A stretch of 11,099 nt of DNA from Bacteroidales bacterium (GTDB lineage: Bacteria; Bacteroidota; Bacteroidia; Bacteroidales; P3). Shown here piece after piece: positions 6,400 through 11,099 of the stretch. The notes beneath the pieces are model-generated. The model ran no database searches, was not told the DNA's origin, and worked only from the letters and a program-made list of their open reading frames with translations. Every line of letters begins with the position of its first letter. The first letter of the stretch is position 1. The stretch spans positions 1 through 11,099 of the forward strand of contig JAFZTV010000093.1 in NCBI GenBank assembly GCA_017618625.1, read 5' to 3'. Both the position numbers and the translations under genes were made by a program.

Positions 6400-7011
6400 A
6401 TGAAAAGATTGTTTTTGGTAATAGCTGCTTTGGCAATGGGTGGGATGCTCTTTGCGCAGAGCGACAGTGTGGCTTTGGATGCACAGCATTCAGCTGACAG
6501 CAGTCTGATGACTGCGACACCTTCGGTCGATACAGCATCCCATACGGTAATTGCCGACAGTGTGCCGATGGAACCGGTGCGGAAACTTTCGCGGCGCCAG
6601 CAGATGAAGTATTTCGGACATGACTTTTCGTCGTGGTTCGTGGAGGTAAAGTACCTTTACGGCACACGCGATATGGCTATAGGCTTGAATCTTAGCTATG
6701 TGCCGAACATTGTGGGATTCTATGGCACATTCATGAACGGTGTAAATGCTTACTGGGGGTCGGCGGGAGTTGTTTATAGATTCTCAAGGATTGACAGCAG
6801 GGTTGATTGCCAGGCTTATGCTGGTTTTGTGGCTGGATTCGGCTATGGTGCCGAGGTGGGGATACGTCTTGCCCGTGTCAACCGTCGTCACAAGGCTTTC
6901 AGCTGGGTGAGTGTTTCGGCGGGTGCCACGCTGACCAACTACGGTTCGTTTTTCAGTTGTGGCTTGAGCCTGCCTTTCGGAGTGCCGGCAGCGGCCGTGA
7001 GTCTGTTTTAG
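6400..7011 (+). CDS. Exported protein, probably a small outer-membrane beta-barrel (203 aa)
   Basis: The start MKRLF followed by a hydrophobic stretch to about residue 17 and AQ is a standard Sec signal peptide, with cleavage likely after Ala19 (LFA-Q). Residues 20-60 are Ser/Thr/Asp-rich and probably a flexible linker. From about residue 78 to the end the sequence alternates short aromatic or Gly-rich strands with turns (YLYGTRDMAIGLNLSYV, AYWGSAGVVYRF, AYAGFVAGFGYGAEVGIRLA, SWVSVSAGATLTNYG, FFSCGLSLPFG) and ends in Phe, as expected for an outer-membrane barrel with a C-terminal assembly signal. About eight strands can be counted by eye. No named family is recognised. It lies between recA and the RSH gene, 12 bp from the latter, and is probably co-transcribed, with no obvious functional link to either. 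Confidence 0.75.
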   Translation: MKRLFLVIAALAMGGMLFAQSDSVALDAQHSADSSLMTATPSVDTASHTVIADSVPMEPVRKLSRRQQMKYFGHDFSSWFVEVKYLYGTRDMAIGLNLSYVPNIVGFYGTFMNGVNAYWGSAGVVYRFSRIDSRVDCQAYAGFVAGFGYGAEVGIRLARVNRRHKAFSWVSVSAGATLTNYGSFFSCGLSLPFGVPAAAVSLF

Positions 7012-7012
7012 C

Positions 7013-7017
7013 AGGAG
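7013..7017 (+). promoter_or_regulatory. Shine-Dalgarno-like site before the RSH gene
   Basis: AGGAG ends six bases before the ATG at 7024, good spacing for pairing with 16S rRNA. This is unusual in Bacteroidota, where most genes lack such a site, and the other starts in this window have A/T-rich leaders. It supports 7024 as the start and suggests efficient re-initiation after the upstream stop at 7011. Confidence 0.5.
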
Positions 7018-7023
7018 AGAACC

Positions 7024-9279
7024 ATGTACGTGATAGACGAGCAGCGAGAAGAGCTGCAGATACAGGAAAAATATGAAGAGCTGCTTGCGGCGTGCAAGGC
7101 AATAAAACAGCTGACGCCACAAGAAGAGGAGGACATTTTCCGTGCATACGCGATAGCAAAACAGGCACACAGCGGGACTCGGAGAAAGTCGGGCGAGCCT
7201 TATATCTTCCATCCGCTGGCGGTTGCTTTGATAGCAGTTAAGGAGGTGGGACTTGGACCACTGGCTGTGATATGCGCGCTGCTGCATGATGTTGTGGAGG
7301 ATACAGAAATCACCGTTGAGAACATCAGAATGCTGTTTGGAGACAGGGTGGCCACGATAGTGGATGGGGTGACGAAGATTGAGGATGTGATAGAGCTGCA
7401 CCAGAGCGAATCGAAGCAGGCGGAGAATTACCGCAAGATACTACTGTCGATGTGCAGGGACGCCTACGTAATTTTCCTCAAACTCTGTGACCGACTGCAC
7501 AACATGCGCACACTCGACTCGATGAAGGACACGAAGAAACTGGCCATCTCGAGCGAGACGCAGTATATATACATACCGTTGGCTCACCGACTGGGTCTGT
7601 ATAATATCAAGACCGAGCTGGAGGAATTGGTGATGAAATACACCAACCCGGACAAATATGCTGAGATATCGGCCAGGATAGAGAAGTCGTCGGGCATCGA
7701 GGAGCGTCTGAAAGAGAGTATGACTAAGCCGCTATGTCAGTATCTCGACGAGGCGGGCTATAAGTATGAGATAAAGTCGAGGGTGAAGTCGGTGTATTCG
7801 TGCTGGAAGAAGATGGAGAACAAGGGGGTGCAGTTTGACGAGATATACGACCTCTATGCCATGCGGCTTATACTACATGTGGAGAGGGACGAGGGAATGA
7901 GCGACGAGGAGTTCCACAAGAGGGAGAAGGACGAGTGTTTCAAGGTTTACGCTTTGGTCATACAGCATTTCTCGCCGAAACTGTCGCGCTACCGCGACTG
8001 GATAACGACGCCGAAAACCAACGGCTATGAGTCGTTGCAGATAACGGTGATGTCGCCGATAGGCAAGTACGTGGAGGTGCAGATAAGGACCGAGCGGATG
8101 GACGAGATTGCGGAGAAGGGAATGGCGGCACACTTTCTCTATAAGGAGGCTCACCCTGACGAGCAGATTGCCAACAACCCTATGGAGGAGTGGCTGCAGA
8201 GCATTAGAAGTACTTTCGAGAACACTGAGAAGAGCGCCATCGACCAGGTGCAGGAGTTCAAGGAGTCGCTCTACACGAAAGAGATATACCTCTTCACGCC
8301 GAAAGGGAAGGTGGTGAAGATGCCATCGAAGTCAACAGTACTAGACTTTGCGTTTGCCATTCATACCGACATTGGAATACACTGCATAGGAGCCAAAGTG
8401 AACGCCAAGGTGGTACCGATAAGCTATGTGCTACATTCAGGTCAGCAGATACAAGTGTTGACCTCGAAAAACACGGTGCCTACGGCCGACTGGATAGATG
8501 TGGTGCAGACGGCGAAGGCGAAAGAGAAGATAAAAGACTACCTGCATGAGCAGAAGAAGCTCTATCAGGAGATAGGCAAGGGCAAGTTGGAGAAGATTGT
8601 GGAGTCACTGGGCGAGCGCAATGGCGTTGAAACACTGCAACGCATAAAGCGCTATTTTGATATTGGCAGCGATGTTGATCTATACTACCGTGTGGCGAGT
8701 GGAGAGATAAGCGAGAAGGAGATTGCGCAGAGCTTAGGAAAAGCCCGCAGGGCTCCACAGATGATGTTTTTAGGGGCTTACAAAGACCTTTTTGAGAGCT
8801 CGAACAATCCAGTTTTGGACAAGGGTGCCGATACAAGTCACTCGTTTGTAGTGGACAGCAGCCATGAACGCCTACACACCGAGCCAGCCACCTGCTGCAA
8901 ACCAATCCAGGGCGACGCCGTGGTGGGCATCATGTCGGGCGACAAGATTATCATTCACCGCACCAACTGCAAGGTAGCGATGGACGAGATGGCCAAGCAT
9001 GAGAATAAGATTGTGCGCGCCAAATGGCGTCAGGGCGAGAAGGTGTCGCTGCTGACGGGTATTTCGATAACGGCTATCGACCGCAAAGGTCTGTTGCAAG
9101 ACCTTACGAAACTTATCTCGGAAGAGATGGACCTGAATATGCGTGCCATCACGCTGGAGGCCTCGGAAGGTGTGGGACGCGGAATCATCATGCTATATGT
9201 GAACAACCTCGACGGACTGAACAGTCTGATAAAGAAAATCAAGGCTATCGACGGCGTGGAGGATGTGAGGAGATTGTAG
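7024..9279 (+). CDS. rsh: Bifunctional (p)ppGpp synthetase/hydrolase, RelA/SpoT family (RSH)
   Basis: This 751-residue long RSH enzyme makes and degrades the alarmone (p)ppGpp, the stringent-response signal. The N-terminal HD hydrolase domain (about 40-200) keeps its metal and catalytic residues: His63, the His88-Asp89 pair, Glu92-Asp93 and Asp156 in DRLHNMRTL. The synthetase domain (about 245-375) has SRVKSVY, IYDLYAMR, the NGYESLQ loop and VEVQIRT with Glu351. A TGS domain (about 418-480), a helical region, a Cys-rich module with Cys624-Cys625 and HRTNC (His645, Cys649), and a C-terminal ACT domain (about 674-751) follow; these regulatory parts normally read ribosome and tRNA state. The loop that is RxKD in bifunctional enzymes and ExDD in synthetase-only RelA reads RYRD here (322-325), so a basic, bifunctional type is inferred. 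The start is fixed by AGGAG upstream. mazG follows after 41 bp. Confidence 0.95.
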   Translation: MYVIDEQREELQIQEKYEELLAACKAIKQLTPQEEEDIFRAYAIAKQAHSGTRRKSGEPYIFHPLAVALIAVKEVGLGPLAVICALLHDVVEDTEITVENIRMLFGDRVATIVDGVTKIEDVIELHQSESKQAENYRKILLSMCRDAYVIFLKLCDRLHNMRTLDSMKDTKKLAISSETQYIYIPLAHRLGLYNIKTELEELVMKYTNPDKYAEISARIEKSSGIEERLKESMTKPLCQYLDEAGYKYEIKSRVKSVYSCWKKMENKGVQFDEIYDLYAMRLILHVERDEGMSDEEFHKREKDECFKVYALVIQHFSPKLSRYRDWITTPKTNGYESLQITVMSPIGKYVEVQIRTERMDEIAEKGMAAHFLYKEAHPDEQIANNPMEEWLQSIRSTFENTEKSAIDQVQEFKESLYTKEIYLFTPKGKVVKMPSKSTVLDFAFAIHTDIGIHCIGAKVNAKVVPISYVLHSGQQIQVLTSKNTVPTADWIDVVQTAKAKEKIKDYLHEQKKLYQEIGKGKLEKIVESLGERNGVETLQRIKRYFDIGSDVDLYYRVASGEISEKEIAQSLGKARRAPQMMFLGAYKDLFESSNNPVLDKGADTSHSFVVDSSHERLHTEPATCCKPIQGDAVVGIMSGDKIIIHRTNCKVAMDEMAKHENKIVRAKWRQGEKVSLLTGISITAIDRKGLLQDLTKLISEEMDLNMRAITLEASEGVGRGIIMLYVNNLDGLNSLIKKIKAIDGVEDVRRL

Positions 9280-9287
9280 TGCAATTG

Positions 9288-9315
9288 TGAATTCTGAAAA
9301 TTGAATTTCGAAAAA
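9288..9315. repeat. Degenerate 7-bp tandem repeat in the RSH-mazG gap
   Basis: TGAATTC (9288-9294), TGAAAAT (9295-9301), TGAATTT (9302-9308) and CGAAAAA (9309-9315) share a 7-bp period with a conserved GAA core. It fills most of the 41-bp gap and ends six bases before the mazG ATG, so it also makes up the A-rich leader of mazG. Confidence 0.55.
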
Positions 9316-9320
9316 AAAGT

Positions 9321-10058
9321 ATGGATGCTCGCACCATTGATGCTTTTACAAGATTGAGCGACACTTTGGACCGTGTGCGCAAGGAGTGTCCGTGGGACAA
9401 GGTGCAGACAATCCAGAGCCTGCGTTACCTCACCTTAGAAGAAGTGTATGAACTGAGTGAGGCGATAGTTTCGTTGTCCGATAATGGTGGCAATGACGAC
9501 TTCAAGAAAGAGCTTGGGGATTTGTTTATGCACCTGATGTTTTACTCCAAGATAGCCGAAGAGGAGGGGCGTTTTTCGTTGGCTGATGTGCTCAATGCTA
9601 TAAGCGACAAGTTGGTGACGAGACATCCTCATATTTTCTCGCCTGATAAAGACCAACATCAGGGATGGGAGCAGCTGAAGATGAGAGAGGGGAGAAAGTC
9701 GGCGATGGAGGGAGTCCCGACGTCGTTGCCTTCGCTCAACAAAGCCGTGCGCATACAGGAGAAAGCTGCCGGCATGGGTTTTGACTTCAGCGATGCCGAC
9801 GAGGCGTTCCAGAAGGTGAAAGAGGAATACGAGGAGTTTGAGCAAAGCGGTACGGAGGAGGAGTTTGGAGACTTGCTTTTCGCTCTTGTGAAGTGGGGAG
9901 CGATGAGGGGTATCAACGCCGACGACGCATTGTGCAAAACCAACCGCAAGTTTATTTACAGGTTTCGACAAGTGGAACGGACAGCTGCCAGCCAAGGCAA
10001 GTCGGTGAGCGAGATGACCAAAGAAGAGATGCTGCAGGCTTGGCGTGAGGCAAAATGA
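9321..10058 (+). CDS. mazG: Nucleoside triphosphate pyrophosphohydrolase MazG
   Basis: MazG hydrolyses nucleoside triphosphates to monophosphate and pyrophosphate, cleaning damaged or surplus nucleotides from the cytoplasmic pool. The 245-residue product has the two tandem MazG domains of the classical long form. Domain 1 has CPWDKVQT (23-30), ExxE at Glu41/Glu44 and ExxD at Glu64/Asp67. Domain 2 follows KAVRIQEKAAGMGFDF (141-156) and repeats the metal-binding set at Glu169/Glu172 and Glu181/Asp184, then ends with NRKFIYRFRQVE (208-219), a signature of the family. Both metal sites look intact, although in E. coli only the C-terminal domain is reported active. It lies 41 bp after the RSH gene on the same strand. 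Its TGA stop lies at the base of a perfect terminator hairpin, so transcript end and stop codon almost coincide. Confidence 0.95.
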   Translation: MDARTIDAFTRLSDTLDRVRKECPWDKVQTIQSLRYLTLEEVYELSEAIVSLSDNGGNDDFKKELGDLFMHLMFYSKIAEEEGRFSLADVLNAISDKLVTRHPHIFSPDKDQHQGWEQLKMREGRKSAMEGVPTSLPSLNKAVRIQEKAAGMGFDFSDADEAFQKVKEEYEEFEQSGTEEEFGDLLFALVKWGAMRGINADDALCKTNRKFIYRFRQVERTAASQGKSVSEMTKEEMLQAWREAK

Positions 10059-10091
10059 AAAACGGTGACACTTGAAAGCGTCACCGTTTTT
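10058..10091. terminator. Perfect bidirectional terminator hairpin between mazG and tryptophanase
   Basis: AAAAACGGTGAC (10058-10069) and its exact complement (10080-10091) form a 12-bp stem around a 10-base loop. A and T tracts at the outer ends give a U-tract in both directions, so it can end both the rightward mazG transcript and the leftward tryptophanase transcript, whose stop lies 19 bp away. The stem begins on the last base of the mazG TGA. Confidence 0.9.
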
Positions 10092-10110
10092 ACTATAAGT
10101 TTGACAGTTT

Positions 10111-11099
10111 TTAGCCGAGGCGTTTGAACTGGCATGTGAAGTGGCGCATCAGCTCGGCTTCCCATGTGATTTCCAGACCGCGCTTGATTTCGTTGCGACG
10201 GTCGTAAACGTTCTTCAGTGCAGCGGCTATCACGTCCATGTGGTTGTTTGTGTAAACGCGGCGCGGGATGCAGAGGCGCACGAAGTCGTTGCCGCCAAAG
10301 CGGTTCTCGCGGGTTACGGGGTCGCGGTCGGCGAGAACGTAGCCGATTTCGCATGCGCGTATGCCGGCTTCGAGGTAGAGCTCGCAGGTAAGTGTCTGTG
10401 CGGGGAACTCCTCTTTGGGGATGTTGGTCAGCACCTTGTCGGCATCGACGAAGATGGCGTGGCCACCGGCGGGACGCTGGTAGGGGATGCCGTATTCGTC
10501 GAGTTTGGCGGCGAGGTAGTGGACCTGTTTGATGCGGGTCTCGACCATCTCGAACTCGATGTTCTCTTTCAATCCGACGGCAAGGGCATCCATGTCACGT
10601 CCGTTCATACCGCCATAGGTGAGGAATCCTTCGAAGGGGATGCAGAAGAGTTTGGCACCTTCGTACCAGTCTTTCTTGCGAGTGGCGATGAAGCCGCCCA
10701 TGTTGACGAGGGCGTCCTTCTTGGCGCTCATGGTCATGCTGTCGGCATAGCCGAACATCTCTTTGCATATTTCGCGGAGGGTCTTGTTTTCATAGCCTTT
10801 CTCGCGGGTCTTGATGAAGTAGGCGTTCTCGATGAAACGAGCGCTGTCGATATTGACGGGCACACCATATTTGTGGCAGAGTTCGCAGGTCTCGCGGATG
10901 TTCTGCATGGAAACAGGCTGTCCGCCGACGGTGTTGTTGGTGACGGTGAGCACGAAGAACGGCACGTTGCCTTTGTTTTCCTGGAGCACTTTCTCGAGTT
11001 TCTCGAGGCTGACATTACCTTTGAAAGGCACTTCGAGCTGGGTGTCGTATGCTTCAGGAACGGTAACATCAACAGCGAATGCCTTACGGCTCTCGATAT
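10111..11099 (-). CDS. tnaA: Tryptophanase (tryptophan indole-lyase), C-terminal 328 residues; 5' end outside the window
   Basis: This PLP enzyme splits tryptophan to indole, pyruvate and ammonia. The visible part begins inside the gene at IESRKAFAVDVTVPE; about 130 N-terminal residues are beyond the right edge, given the usual length near 460. A GTG at 11031 is only an internal valine. Landmarks are FKGN, TNNTVGGQPVS, DSARFIENAYFIK, the cofactor lysine in MSAKKDALVNMGG, FLTYGGMNGRDM, GGHAIFVDA, EEFPAQTL and IPRRVYTNNHMDV. The sister enzyme tyrosine phenol-lyase is very similar. Two diagnostic sites favour tryptophanase: CEIG, where the phenol-lyase has Arg (MERG), and RHFT near the C-terminus, where tryptophanase has its key His and the phenol-lyase has Phe. 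The gene ends at a TAA near the shared hairpin with mazG. No regulatory leader is in view. Confidence 0.92.
   Translation of the reverse strand, partial: IESRKAFAVDVTVPEAYDTQLEVPFKGNVSLEKLEKVLQENKGNVPFFVLTVTNNTVGGQPVSMQNIRETCELCHKYGVPVNIDSARFIENAYFIKTREKGYENKTLREICKEMFGYADSMTMSAKKDALVNMGGFIATRKKDWYEGAKLFCIPFEGFLTYGGMNGRDMDALAVGLKENIEFEMVETRIKQVHYLAAKLDEYGIPYQRPAGGHAIFVDADKVLTNIPKEEFPAQTLTCELYLEAGIRACEIGYVLADRDPVTRENRFGGNDFVRLCIPRRVYTNNHMDVIAAALKNVYDRRNEIKRGLEITWEAELMRHFTCQFKRLG

Noticed and set aside
6784..7401. Long leftward open frame (205 codons) antisense to the barrel-like and RSH genes
   Set aside because: It crosses the boundary of two well-supported genes in antisense and has no signal, domain or start context of its own.

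Overview
The window looks like a chromosomal segment of a member of the Bacteroidota, most likely order Bacteroidales. RecA, the RelA/SpoT homologue, MazG and tryptophanase all read like Bacteroidales versions. Promoters have the TAnnTTTG -7 element of this phylum, and most genes lack a Shine-Dalgarno sequence, having A/T-rich leaders instead. I do not assign a genus. No rRNA, tRNA, CRISPR array, transposase or integrase was seen.

Layout. (1) Positions 1-876 have no supported gene. They hold a leftward -7 element at the left edge, a 147-bp near-perfect inverted repeat built from TGTCA units around a 34-bp perfect palindrome (241-387), a G9 tract, and at least five further unrelated short tandem repeats of 7, 8 or 11 bp. 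(2) Positions 877-3654 form an accessory block that samples as A/T-richer than its neighbours: three consecutive rightward lipoprotein genes (one with C-terminal SH3-like repeats) and a small three-helix membrane protein. None has a function I can name. (3) A hairpin at 3727-3764 separates this block from a leftward class I aminotransferase (aspC type). (4) The aminotransferase is divergent from recA, with a promoter for each in the 319-bp gap. (5) recA, a small exported barrel-like protein, a bifunctional (p)ppGpp synthetase/hydrolase and mazG follow in the same direction with gaps of 66, 12 and 41 bp and no visible terminator between them. (6) A perfect 12-bp hairpin overlapping the mazG stop codon separates this run from a convergent leftward tryptophanase gene that leaves the right edge.

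Functionally, the right two thirds is housekeeping: DNA recombination and repair (RecA), stringent-response signalling (RSH), nucleotide-pool clean-up (MazG) and amino-acid metabolism (aminotransferase, tryptophanase). RSH beside MazG is notable because MazG has been linked to lowering (p)ppGpp in E. coli. The left third is the least explained part. Its lipoprotein cluster and the dyad-plus-microrepeat region are the best candidates for something undescribed, but the sequence alone does not show a defined system. Short heptad repeats recur in three separate gaps (241-270 with 593-606, 6342-6376, 9288-9315), which suggests a genome-wide habit.
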